From Marinicella rhabdoformis (GTDB lineage: Bacteria; Pseudomonadota; Gammaproteobacteria; Xanthomonadales; Marinicellaceae), in NCBI RefSeq assembly GCF_009671245.1, contig NZ_VTFS01000001.1, forward strand, positions 593,914 to 657,913: 64,000 bases of DNA, in the 5' to 3' direction. Each line of letters starts with the position of its first letter. Within the stretch, counting starts at the first letter, position 1. A model generated the notes under the pieces. That model did no database searches, was not told the origin of the DNA, and saw nothing but the letters and a program-made list of their open reading frames with translations. Position numbers and translations under genes: made by a program. This document shows, piece after piece, positions 1 to 7,333 of the stretch.

Positions 1-467
1 ACCAATGAAGTCAAACTGTCTAACTTCAACGTTTTGCGGCGCATGTGATCCATCACACGGCCGGGTGTACCAACAACCACTTGTACGCCACGTTTCAATT
101 GTCTTAACTGGATGTCATAACTTTGACCACCGTAAATAGGCAAGACATGAAAACCATCAATGTGTTTTGCATAGCTTTGAAAAGCTTCGGCCACTTGAAT
201 CGCCAACTCACGTGTCGGTGTCAACACCATCACTTGAACACCTTTGGCACTCATGTCTAAGTTTGACAAAATGGGTAAAGCAAATGCCGCTGTTTTACCG
301 GTACCTGTTTGTGCTTGGCCAAGTACGTCTTTACCTGACAGAATGGCTGGAATACTTTCCGCTTGAATTGGAGATGGTTGTTCGTAACCGCTTTCTTGGA
401 CTGCTTTTAAGACAGCATCAGACAGGCCCAGGTCGTTAAATGTACCTGTAGGTTGTGTTTCAGACAT
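1..467 (-). CDS. deaD: DEAD-box ATP-dependent RNA helicase, N-terminal part (DeaD/CsdA-like)
   Basis: Partial gene: only the first 155 or so codons lie in the window and the rest runs off the left edge. The translation begins MSETQPTGTFNDLGL and shows the Q-motif region (SGYEQPSPIQAESIP), motif I AQTGTGKT, motif Ia PTRELAIQ, a GG motif (YGGQSYDIQ) and motif Ib TPGRVMDHMRR. These define a DEAD-box RNA helicase, which unwinds RNA duplexes using ATP. The VVGTPGRVMDHMRR stretch resembles E. coli DeaD more than RhlE or SrmB, but the DEAD box and the C-terminal RNA-binding region are outside, so the subfamily is inferred. ATG at 465-467 is the only sensible start. A promoter lies just upstream. Confidence 0.85.
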   Translation of the reverse strand, partial: MSETQPTGTFNDLGLSDAVLKAVQESGYEQPSPIQAESIPAILSGKDVLGQAQTGTGKTAAFALPILSNLDMSAKGVQVMVLTPTRELAIQVAEAFQSYAKHIDGFHVLPIYGGQSYDIQLRQLKRGVQVVVGTPGRVMDHMRRKTLKLDSLTSL

Positions 468-511
468 AAATATAGGAGTGGCGCAAGCGCAATGATAAAA
501 ATAGTGCGCGG

Positions 512-540
512 ATTATACAGGAAAACCCGCGCCCTGTCTG
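512..540 (-). promoter_or_regulatory. Predicted sigma70 promoter of the DEAD-box helicase gene
   Basis: On the minus strand a perfect TATAAT (512-517) is preceded after 17 bases by CAGACA (535-540, four of six matches to the -35 consensus). The bases just after the -10 box are CCGCGCAC, a GC-rich discriminator of the kind seen at promoters under stringent control. The predicted start near 505 would give a leader of about 38 bases before the ATG at 467. The leader carries a small GCGC-TT-GCGC hairpin. Confidence 0.6.
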
Positions 541-572
541 TAATTATCAAGCACTCGGCACTTTTTTTCTTC

Positions 573-1301
573 TTAATCGGACAAATAATAGCTGACAGTA
601 GAAACCACTCGCACTTTCTTGATGTGCGGGTTGTTCTTGTCACGGGCTGAAATACTGAACTGTCCTTGTGATGCTTTCTTGATTTTCCCCAACAAACTAC
701 TCGAATCTTTAGCAAACTTATCAGCCACTTCACGCGCTTTGCGGGTCGCTTCTTCAATCATTTCAGGTTTGACTTCATTCAATCGGGTGAACAGGTATTC
801 TGTTTGACTGTCATATTGGTCACCTGCCAAAACGATACCTTGCTTACCCAAGTCAGATAACGAACCCATTACCTCTCTGACAGCATCGATTTGATGTGAA
901 TAAACTGTAACAGTCAGTGTCGCAGTGAACCTAAAAGGTGCTTGCTGGTTGCCACCATATTGTTGTGCTGACTTGTCTGTTATCGTCGGTGTTGAAGTAC
1001 TGATTTCTTCCGCATTCACACCATGCTCAGTCAAAAACGATTTAATTTGAGCCGTTTGTGAATCGATGGCACCATATAATTCTGTCAGGTCATTGCTGGC
1101 CACATTGAATTTAATTGGCCAAATAACAACATCAGCTTTGAATTCACGTTCAGACAATCCTTTAACAGTGACACTGCGATCTAATTGTTTGTAACTTAAT
1201 GCCGATTGTCCTAACAAATACCCCAATCCCACCAATCCTAAGCAAATGAATACGCCCAAGATAAAAGCACCACCTTTACTGTTTTTCTGATTCATCATCA
1301 T
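573..1301 (-). CDS. SIMPL domain (DUF541) periplasmic protein
   Basis: A 242-residue protein with an N-terminal membrane anchor (residues about 11-31, GGAFILGVFICLGLVGLGYLLG) followed by a SIMPL/DUF541 domain starting around RSVTVKGLSEREFKADVVIW. E. coli YggE belongs to the same family, whose members are linked to oxidative-stress tolerance or outer-membrane functions; the biochemical role is not settled. Here the anchor is uncleaved-looking, so the domain probably faces the periplasm while tethered to the inner membrane. Three ATG codons in a row begin the gene, and AAGAATTGA upstream is a weak ribosome site. It lies upstream of the helicase gene on the same strand, but that gene has its own promoter. 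Confidence 0.8.
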   Translation of the reverse strand: MMMNQKNSKGGAFILGVFICLGLVGLGYLLGQSALSYKQLDRSVTVKGLSEREFKADVVIWPIKFNVASNDLTELYGAIDSQTAQIKSFLTEHGVNAEEISTSTPTITDKSAQQYGGNQQAPFRFTATLTVTVYSHQIDAVREVMGSLSDLGKQGIVLAGDQYDSQTEYLFTRLNEVKPEMIEEATRKAREVADKFAKDSSSLLGKIKKASQGQFSISARDKNNPHIKKVRVVSTVSYYLSD

Positions 1302-1389
1302 TCAATTCTTTTCTGTTGTTTCCATTGACTGATATCTTACATGGAAATTCAATATTATTTTAGTTTCACATTATGTTTTGACTGCTATT

Positions 1390-1953
1390 TCAATTCATAA
1401 CCACATCTAACTTTGACCATTTCGATAACCAGCCTTTTGATTGAATGCGGTTTTTAAACACGCCCTTTGAACGCTTAGGGTTGTGTGTCAATTTCAGATC
1501 GAACAGGGAGTCAAAGCCAAATGCTGAAACACATTCCAGTTGGCCATTATTCAATAAACGTATTGCAATGGCCGTCTCTTTCTCAGGCCAATAACACATG
1601 GCATCAACAACGTCTTTATAAGGCCGGTCACCATTCCTGAGGTGCATTAAAGCTTGGTTACGAACCTGCCAATTTACACCCGGCATCAGTATCTTCAAGT
1701 CATGTTCGCATTTCAGGTAACGCCGTTCTTCCACCTCGTGAGGGTCAAAATAAATCACATCGACATCATTCAGCGGCGTTGGCACTGATTTGTTGTGCAA
1801 ATGATCCCAAACCATATTACGAACAAATCCAGCTGCCACATAAGCTTGTGGCATGTCCATTTGACAGACAGAAGTCAATACCCTCATCCTCATCACATCA
1901 TTCACAACCCACTCTTTAACACGTTGTGACAAGCTTTCTTCCAGACTCAACAA
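1390..1953 (-). CDS. Nucleotidyltransferase-family protein (NTP_transf_6 / DUF925-like)
   Basis: A 187-residue protein. The segment AAGFVRNMVWDHLH followed by LNDVDVIYFD (about residues 40-70) is the family signature: a glycine-containing loop, then an aspartate pair spaced as D-x-D, as in nucleotidyltransferase-fold enzymes. Family members are uncharacterised and no substrate can be named. The start is uncertain: the longest reading begins at TTG (1951-1953), overlapping the end of the upstream membrane-protein gene by seven bases, while an internal ATG at residue 21 (MRMRVLTSV) would still keep the whole domain. The overlap suggests translational coupling with the gene before it. Confidence 0.65.
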   Translation of the reverse strand: MLSLEESLSQRVKEWVVNDVMRMRVLTSVCQMDMPQAYVAAGFVRNMVWDHLHNKSVPTPLNDVDVIYFDPHEVEERRYLKCEHDLKILMPGVNWQVRNQALMHLRNGDRPYKDVVDAMCYWPEKETAIAIRLLNNGQLECVSAFGFDSLFDLKLTHNPKRSKGVFKNRIQSKGWLSKWSKLDVVMN

Positions 1954-2714
1954 GATGCCAAAGATAAAGACGAACCGACAGCTTCTGCTATCGCATTGAT
2001 GATGCTAGTAGTGACACTTCCTGCATTAAATACAATGTCCATCAATACTGCGAATATGATGCCCAAATAAGCCAGATAGGCAAAGCCCATGTAATCATTG
2101 TAAATGATGGTGTAAAACCAATCTTGGCCAAAAATGTAGATAGAAGAAGATATCACTGTAGCTAACAGCAACAACATACCAGGTAAAAACAAATGGGCAA
2201 CGGCTCTGGGTTTAAAGAATGAAACCATCAATAATATCAAAAACATGATGGCGTTTGAAGCCAAGAAAATCCGCAAATCAAATTTTAGATTACCAACAAT
2301 TTCAACGTACTTTCCTTTGATGATCTGGGCCAAGGTGCCTTGAGCAATACCAATACCTTTCAAGCGATCCATGTACCCAGCAGCGATGGATTGAGAAACC
2401 GCCTTTTTCTTTTCACAATCATAACCACACATGGCAGCAATAACGCTGGCAATTTTATCAGGCAAATTATTTTCCAAGTCTGTTTGTATTTTGTCTGCAT
2501 CCAATCCCAGTTTATTTGCCATACTGCGAGCCTTTTCCGCCATTGATGACGCTGTGATGGCTTGTTGCTTTGCCTTGATTTCTTTCTCAATTTGAAACTT
2601 CACAAAACTCTTGGCTGATGACTCAATGGTTTCTTTAGATGTGTAAGTCACTGAAAATAAAGCCCCAAACAGGACCAGTCCAATCAAACCTATTGTTTTT
2701 AATGTGGCATTCAT
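1947..2714 (-). CDS. Conserved membrane protein of unknown function
   Basis: About 255 residues from ATG 2712-2714. A longer reading from a TTG at 2777 adds 21 residues without membrane character, so I prefer MNATLKTIG. The N-terminus is a hydrophobic anchor (IGLIGLVLFGALFSV), then a charged helical stretch (SAKSFVKFQIEKEIKAKQQ) with two cysteines spaced C-G-Y-D-C, then three or four membrane helices in the C-terminal half (IFLASNAIMFLILLMV; LFLPGMLLLLATVI; AYLAYLGIIFAVLMDIV). The soluble part between the first and second helices is probably periplasmic, and the two cysteines could form a disulfide there. I do not recognise the family well enough to assign a function. Confidence 0.6.
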   Translation of the reverse strand: MNATLKTIGLIGLVLFGALFSVTYTSKETIESSAKSFVKFQIEKEIKAKQQAITASSMAEKARSMANKLGLDADKIQTDLENNLPDKIASVIAAMCGYDCEKKKAVSQSIAAGYMDRLKGIGIAQGTLAQIIKGKYVEIVGNLKFDLRIFLASNAIMFLILLMVSFFKPRAVAHLFLPGMLLLLATVISSSIYIFGQDWFYTIIYNDYMGFAYLAYLGIIFAVLMDIVFNAGSVTTSIINAIAEAVGSSLSLASC

Positions 2715-2868
2715 TTTTATTAAATTGAGAGGAAATGAAATTAATATACCATATGACTGTGTTTTTATAACACTCAATTCATGGACTGACTTAAAACAAT
2801 GCCGTTAAGCTGGGCAGTGTTGCCAGTGACTGGCTTTAGCAACACAACCCAACACAGAATCATGTGTC

Positions 2869-3705
2869 TCAGGACAATCCCTTGACCACGTCCAAGGTCG
2901 CCTTAGAACGATTCAAGGTATAAAAATGGATTCCTGGCACACCTTGGTCAAGCAGCTGTTGACAAAGCTTAATGGTAAATTCTGTACCAAATTGCTGCAT
3001 GGAGCGCCGGTCATCACCGTAGCTTTGCAACTTGTATTTCAACCAACGCGGCATATCAGTACCACAGAAGCCACAAAACCTATTGATGTTGGCAAAATTA
3101 GTGATTGGCATGATGCCCGGTGTGATGGGTGTTTCTATGCCTGCTTTTTCACAATGTTCGACAAAATTAAAATAAGCATCTGGATTAAAGAAAAACTGGG
3201 TAATGGCACGATCGACACCGGCATCGACTTTTTGTTTGAAATACTTGATTTCAGTTTCAAAAGTCAATGTTTCAGGATGCACTTCAGGATAACACCCTAC
3301 TGTAATTTTAAATACACCAGGATACGTTTTGTGAATGAATTCAATCAATTCGTTGGCATAGCGAAAATAACCTACCGAGCCCATGCCTGAAGGCACATCG
3401 CCACGCAGGGCCAGAATTTCAGTAATGCCATTATCTATGTACTGTTGCAACAGGGCCTTGATTTCGTCCGGTGTTCCGCCCATGCATGACAAGTGTGGAA
3501 TCACTTTAGGCGTATCATGTGTATTTAATTCCAACACAGTTTCTGCCGTGGCACCTATGGTTGAACCACCCGCTCCAAAAGTCACCGAAAAGAATTCAGG
3601 GCTTAGTGCCCGAAGTTTGGTCTGAGTGGCCAATAAGGCTGCTTTTTGCTCTGCTGTTTTTGGCGGAAAGAATTCAAAGCTGAGTCCAAAATTTGGCTTA
3701 TTCAT
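2869..3705 (-). CDS. metF: 5,10-methylenetetrahydrofolate reductase
   Basis: MetF reduces 5,10-methylene-THF to 5-methyl-THF, the methyl donor for methionine synthesis, using a flavin. The 278-residue length matches the bacterial enzyme. Visible hallmarks are FEFFPPKT at the N-terminus with the catalytic glutamate, SVTFGAGGST, PHLSCMG, the ALRGDVP loop, ITQFFFNPDAYF and GIMPITNF. It is the last gene of a minus-strand set metK-ahcY-metF, which together regenerate methionine and S-adenosylmethionine. A hairpin sits in the gap after ahcY, so metF may be read partly from upstream and partly from its own promoter. AAGAGGTAACAAAA before the ATG is a good ribosome site. Confidence 0.96.
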   Translation of the reverse strand: MNKPNFGLSFEFFPPKTAEQKAALLATQTKLRALSPEFFSVTFGAGGSTIGATAETVLELNTHDTPKVIPHLSCMGGTPDEIKALLQQYIDNGITEILALRGDVPSGMGSVGYFRYANELIEFIHKTYPGVFKITVGCYPEVHPETLTFETEIKYFKQKVDAGVDRAITQFFFNPDAYFNFVEHCEKAGIETPITPGIMPITNFANINRFCGFCGTDMPRWLKYKLQSYGDDRRSMQQFGTEFTIKLCQQLLDQGVPGIHFYTLNRSKATLDVVKGLS

Positions 3706-3753
3706 TTTTGTTACCTCTTATGCTTTTTGATTATATTTTTAATCTCTAAAACG

Positions 3754-3784
3754 AACAAAGCCAACCCTAAGGGCTGGCTTTGTT
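3754..3784 (-). terminator. Hairpin between ahcY and metF (weak terminator or attenuator)
   Basis: Arms AACAAAGCCA and TGGCTTTGTT extend inward with CCC/GGG around a short loop, giving about 13 paired bases with one mismatch. It begins 27 bases after the ahcY stop codon. On the minus strand only CGTTTT follows instead of a long U-run, so it may lower, rather than stop, transcription into metF, or protect the 3' end of the ahcY message. Confidence 0.55.
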
Positions 3785-3811
3785 GAATAACGATGTTATT
3801 GATTTGATACA

Positions 3812-5233
3812 TTAATATCTGTAATGCTCTGGCTTATAAGGGCCTTCAACTTTGACACCGATGTATTTGGCTTGCTGTTCTGTCAATGTGGTCAGCTTAG
3901 CACCAACTCGACCTAAATGCAGTTTGGCCACTTTTTCATCCAAATGCTTAGGCAATACAAATACATTGTTGTCATATTTGTCACCGTCTTGGTACAACTC
4001 AATTTGAGCCAATACTTGGTTGGTGAAAGAATTAGACATCACAAAGCTTGGGTGACCTGTACCACAGCCCAAGTTGACCAAGCGGCCACGTGCCAACAAG
4101 ATGATTTTTTTACCGTCTTCAAATTCAACATGATCTACTTGATCTTTGATTGAATCCCACTTGCAGTGTTTTTCCAAAGAAGCGACATCGATCTCATTGT
4201 CAAAATGACCAATATTACAAACGATGGCTTGGTCTTTCATTGCTTTCATGTGTTCGAAGTTGATGATTTGGTAGTTACCTGTAGTGGTAACGAAGATATC
4301 CGCATCAGCAACGGCATCTTCTAATGTCACTACTTGGTAACCTTCCATTGAAGCTTGCAAAGCACAAATGGGGTCAATTTCAGTGACAGAAACAATGGCA
4401 CCTAAAGCACGCAACGAAGCCGCCGAACCTTTGCCCACATCACCAAATCCACAAACCACGGCTTTTTTACCCGCAACCATGACGTCTGTTGCACGTTTGA
4501 TGGCGTCTACCAAAGACTCACGACAACCGTACAAGTTGTCAAATTTAGATTTGGTCACTGAATCATTCACATTAATGGCAGGGAATGGTAAGTCACCTGT
4601 TTTTGCCATTTCATATAAGCGTTTAACACCTGTTGTTGTTTCTTCAGTTACACCTTGGATTGAAGCCAAAGTTTTTGTGTACCAACCTGGCTTGCTTGCC
4701 AAACGTTTTTTGATAGAAGCAAACAAAAAAGTTTCTTCTTCAGAACCTGGGTTATCCAACACGCTGGCATCTTTTTCAGCTTTGCTGCCTAAAATCAAAA
4801 GCATGGTTGCATCACCACCATCATCCAAAATCATATTGGGTGCGCCACCGTCAGACCATTCCATGATGCGATGTGTGTATTCCCAATACTCTTCCAAAGT
4901 TTCACCTTTAACAGCAAAAACTGGAATACCTTGGTCAGCCATGGCTGCCGCTGCGTGGTCTTGTGTTGAATAAATGTTACAAGAAGCCCAACGCACGTCA
5001 GCGCCTAAGGCGCGCAATGACTCAATCAAAACAGCTGTTTGTATCGTCATGTGTAAAGAACCTGCGATGCGAGCACCTTTTAGTGGCTGTGAATCGTTGT
5101 ATTCTTCGCGAATTTGTACCAAACCTGGCATTTCAGTTTCGGCGATGCGGATTTCCTTGTGGCCAAAAGCGGCCAAACCGATGTCAGCAATGACGTAGTC
5201 GGCTTTGATTTGTTCTGCAGTATTAATAGTCAT
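3812..5233 (-). CDS. ahcY: S-adenosylhomocysteine hydrolase
   Basis: AhcY splits S-adenosylhomocysteine into adenosine and homocysteine with bound NAD, removing the inhibitory product of methyltransferases. The 473-residue protein shows [13 protein letters not shown] at the N-terminus, the NAD-binding loop [13 protein letters not shown], the substrate segment [11 protein letters not shown] and the conserved C-terminus YKPEHYRY, which contributes to the neighbouring cofactor site. A longer reading starts at 5320 inside the end of metK, but ATG 5231-5233 (MTINTAEQ) fits the family and is preceded by AGAGAA. The gap after metK is only about 20 bases, so the two are surely cotranscribed. Confidence 0.97.
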   Translation of the reverse strand: MTINTAEQIKADYVIADIGLAAFGHKEIRIAETEMPGLVQIREEYNDSQPLKGARIAGSLHMTIQTAVLIESLRALGADVRWASCNIYSTQDHAAAAMADQGIPVFAVKGETLEEYWEYTHRIMEWSDGGAPNMILDDGGDATMLLILGSKAEKDASVLDNPGSEEETFLFASIKKRLASKPGWYTKTLASIQGVTEETTTGVKRLYEMAKTGDLPFPAINVNDSVTKSKFDNLYGCRESLVDAIKRATDVMVAGKKAVVCGFGDVGKGSAASLRALGAIVSVTEIDPICALQASMEGYQVVTLEDAVADADIFVTTTGNYQIINFEHMKAMKDQAIVCNIGHFDNEIDVASLEKHCKWDSIKDQVDHVEFEDGKKIILLARGRLVNLGCGTGHPSFVMSNSFTNQVLAQIELYQDGDKYDNNVFVLPKHLDEKVAKLHLGRVGAKLTTLTEQQAKYIGVKVEGPYKPEHYRY

Positions 5234-5252
5234 AATATTCTCTGTATTGTAT

Positions 5253-6413
5253 TTATTTGAGACCTGCTGCATCACGCAATAAGTCTGCTTTGTCTGTTTT
5301 TTCCCAAGTGAAATCAGCATCTTCTCGACCCATGTGACCGTAAGCTGCTGTTTTTTGGTAAATTGGGCGTACCAAATCTAATGAGGTAATGATGCCATAT
5401 GGCGTTAAGTCGAAGTGATCACGAACCAACTTTTCAATCAGGCTTTCAGCCACTTTATTGGTACCAAATGTGGTCACTGAAATAGATGTGGGTTTCGCTA
5501 CACCAATGGCGTAAGAAACTTGAATCTCACAACGGTCTGCAAGACCAGCAGCGACAATGTTTTTTGCCACATAACGACAAGCATAAGCCGCTGAACGGTC
5601 AACTTTCGAAGGGTCCTTACCAGAAAATGCACCACCGCCATGACGGGCCATACCACCATAAGTATCAACAATAATCTTACGCCCTGTTAAGCCACAATCA
5701 CCCACTGGTCCACCGATAACGAAGTTACCTGTTGGGTTGATGTGGTATTGAGTCTTATCATCCAACCATGCCTCAGGCAAAACTGGCTTGATGATTTCTT
5801 CGCGCACAGCTTCACGCAAGTCATCTAAGCTGATGTCTTCATCATGCTGTGTAGATAAAACAACTGCGTCGACAGCCACAGGCTTGTTGTTCTCATAACG
5901 GAAGGTCAATTGTGATTTCGCATCAGGGCGCAACCATGACAGTTGGCCAGACTTACGAACTTCAGCTTGCTTTTGAACCAATAAATGTGAGTAGGTGATT
6001 GGCGCAGGCATCAGTACATCAGTTTCATTCGATGCATAACCAAACATCAATCCTTGGTCACCAGCACCTTGTTCTTCTGGACTTGTTCGGTCGACGCCCA
6101 TGTTGATGTCATGTGACTGTTTTCCAATCAAACTCATCACAGCACAAGCATTGCCGTCAAAACCCACTGCTGAATTGTCATACCCAATGTCAATAATGAC
6201 TTTACGAACCAAGTCATCCAAGTCAATCCAAGTGTTGGTTGTGATTTCACCTGACACAATCGCAGCACCTGTTTTAACCATGGTTTCACAGGCCACACGT
6301 GCGTTAGGGTCATCTTTGATGATGGCATCTAAAACCGCGTCAGAAATCTGATCGGCCACTTTATCTGGGTGGCCTTCTGATACAGATTCTGAAGTAAATA
6401 AAAAGTCGCTCAT
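5253..6413 (-). CDS. metK: S-adenosylmethionine synthetase
   Basis: MetK makes S-adenosylmethionine from methionine and ATP. The 386-residue translation has the family motifs [15 protein letters not shown] near residue 10, [12 protein letters not shown] around residue 115 and the phosphate-binding [19 protein letters not shown] near residue 255. The start is ATG 6411-6413 ([10 protein letters not shown]); an in-frame TTG two codons earlier is less likely. It heads the metK-ahcY-metF set. Its promoter and start region are overlaid by two long inverted repeats, which suggests a DNA-binding repressor responding to the state of the methyl cycle. Confidence 0.97.
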   Translation of the reverse strand: MSDFLFTSESVSEGHPDKVADQISDAVLDAIIKDDPNARVACETMVKTGAAIVSGEITTNTWIDLDDLVRKVIIDIGYDNSAVGFDGNACAVMSLIGKQSHDINMGVDRTSPEEQGAGDQGLMFGYASNETDVLMPAPITYSHLLVQKQAEVRKSGQLSWLRPDAKSQLTFRYENNKPVAVDAVVLSTQHDEDISLDDLREAVREEIIKPVLPEAWLDDKTQYHINPTGNFVIGGPVGDCGLTGRKIIVDTYGGMARHGGGAFSGKDPSKVDRSAAYACRYVAKNIVAAGLADRCEIQVSYAIGVAKPTSISVTTFGTNKVAESLIEKLVRDHFDLTPYGIITSLDLVRPIYQKTAAYGHMGREDADFTWEKTDKADLLRDAAGLK

Positions 6414-6416
6414 AAT

Positions 6417-6452
6417 CAATATATCTCTTTATGCGTATAAAGCGATATATTG
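6417..6452. promoter_or_regulatory. 16-bp inverted repeat over the -10 box and leader of metK (probable operator)
   Basis: The left arm 6417-6432 and right arm 6437-6452 are reverse complements at 15 of 16 positions around a GCGT spacer. On the minus strand the arms read CAATATATCGCTTTAT and ATAAAGAGATATATTG. The repeat covers part of the -10 box, the predicted start site and the AAAGAGA ribosome site, and ends three bases before the metK ATG. Transcription should begin inside it, so the full hairpin could not form in the message. A DNA operator is therefore the more likely role. Confidence 0.7.
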
Positions 6453-6476
6453 TAATTATTTTTGACCCAGTGTCAA
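6449..6476 (-). promoter_or_regulatory. Sigma70 promoter of metK
   Basis: A perfect TTGACA (-35, 6471-6476) and TACAAT (-10, 6449-6454) are separated by 16 bases on the minus strand. The predicted start is near 6442-6443, giving a leader of roughly 30 bases. Both boxes lie inside the inverted repeats described separately, so occupation of either repeat would block RNA polymerase. Confidence 0.75.
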
Positions 6477-6484
6477 AAATAATT
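6454..6484. promoter_or_regulatory. Perfect 13-bp inverted repeat over the metK -35 box (second probable operator)
   Basis: Arms AATTATTTTTGAC (6454-6466) and GTCAAAAATAATT (6472-6484) are exact reverse complements around CCAGT. The repeat covers the -35 hexamer and the whole spacer of the metK promoter. It differs in sequence from the repeat next to it, so two proteins, or one protein plus a terminator-like hairpin reading toward 6612, are possible. Confidence 0.6.
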
Positions 6485-6582
6485 TAATGATATATGCTTA
6501 TTTACATCACCTTTTGTCTATATTTTTTACCCTTTAACATAATTTTAAGAGTAAATACCTTATAACCTTTTTTCCATTGTGG

Positions 6583-6588
6583 TATAAA
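6583..6588 (+). promoter_or_regulatory. Extended -10 promoter element for the 6612 gene
   Basis: TGGTATAAA (TGn followed by TATAAA) lies 24 bases before the ATG at 6612. No good -35 box is seen at the expected distance, which is common for extended -10 promoters. The predicted start is around 6595, giving a short leader with AAAGAAAT as a weak ribosome site. Confidence 0.45.
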
Positions 6589-6611
6589 TATAAAAAAGAA
6601 ATTTCAATTGT

Positions 6612-7271
6612 ATGCAAGAGCAAACTTTCAAAGTCACCTTTAAAGGTAAAACTGTCCGTGGATGTGAGCAATCACAAGCCATTGCCAATTTTGCCAAATT
6701 ATTCAAGCTGCCTGCCTCTAAAGCCGAGCAAATGTTTGACGGCAAAGAACGCACCATCAAAAAGTCGTTATCGATGGAAAAAGCAGGCCAGCTGCGCGGC
6801 GTTTTGAAAAAAGCAGGCATTAAAGTGTCTTTAATTAAAAATGAATCTGAACTTCCTGCACTGGGAAGCGGCGACTGGGAACTTAATGAACCCGGCACTG
6901 TGATTCTAAGACCTGTTACTGCACCCGAAGTGCACATAGAAACATCCCACATGAAAGTGTCCTTGGATGAAAGTGCATTAGAAAATGCAGAAGATAAGGA
7001 ACCGCCAGAGGTTGACATCAATCACATCACAATCGATGACAGTGAAGAACCTATCATTGAAGAGAGCGAAGTAGAAGTACCAGAGTTTAATTTTGAAGAT
7101 GTCGAAGTGGATGAACCTGGAACAGTCATTGTCAATGCCAAAAAAGTAGAAATCCCTGACATTCCAGTTGATGCTTTGTCATTAGACGATGTAGGAGCTC
7201 AACTGGTTAAAAAAGACAAAATTGAAGAACCAGAGATTGATATTTCTTCTATATCACTGAATAAAGATTAA
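6612..7271 (+). CDS. Acidic two-part protein of unknown function with repeated EPGTVI motif
   Basis: 219 residues. Residues about 5-75 form a basic alpha/beta domain (FKVTFKGKTVRGCEQSQ, then LFKLPASKAEQMFDGKERTIKKSL, then LRGVLKKAGIKVSL). I have seen this as an N-terminal module of various proteobacterial membrane or zinc-ribbon proteins, where its job is unknown. The remainder is strongly acidic and probably disordered. It holds two copies of a short unit, NEPGTVIL near residue 95 and DEPGTVIV near residue 163, each followed by a VEI/VHI strand-like segment. No signal peptide or membrane helix is present, so it should be cytoplasmic. It is divergent from metK, and a strong terminator follows. 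Confidence 0.65.
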   Translation: MQEQTFKVTFKGKTVRGCEQSQAIANFAKLFKLPASKAEQMFDGKERTIKKSLSMEKAGQLRGVLKKAGIKVSLIKNESELPALGSGDWELNEPGTVILRPVTAPEVHIETSHMKVSLDESALENAEDKEPPEVDINHITIDDSEEPIIEESEVEVPEFNFEDVEVDEPGTVIVNAKKVEIPDIPVDALSLDDVGAQLVKKDKIEEPEIDISSISLNKD

Positions 7272-7281
7272 CAAGATTCCA

Positions 7282-7321
7282 AAACCAAAAAAAGCAGCTT
7301 AAACGCTGCTTTTTTTGGTTT
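7282..7321. terminator. Bidirectional intrinsic terminator
   Basis: A perfect 17-bp inverted repeat (7282-7298 and 7305-7321) around the loop TTAAAC, with a GCAGC/GCTGC core flanked by seven A and seven T. It can stop the plus-strand 6612 transcript and the minus-strand dut-algC transcript, whose genes converge here. Confidence 0.9.
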
Positions 7322-7333
7322 GCTTTACCTTGC

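Noticed and set aside
2926-3390. Open frame of 154 codons on the plus strand inside metF
   Set aside because: Fully antisense to conserved MetF motifs; no start signals.
4368-4973. Open frame of 201 codons on the plus strand inside ahcY
   Set aside because: It is antisense to a highly conserved AhcY coding region, has no ribosome site and the protein resembles nothing; a codon-pattern shadow.
6414-6611. Possible SAM or SAH riboswitch before metK
   Set aside because: The predicted leader is only about 30 bases, too short for known SAM or SAH aptamers, and the repeats cover the promoter itself.
6560-7021. Open frame of 153 codons on the minus strand opposite the 6612 gene
   Set aside because: Low-complexity Ser-rich shadow of an acidic coding sequence; the sense gene has a promoter, start and terminator.
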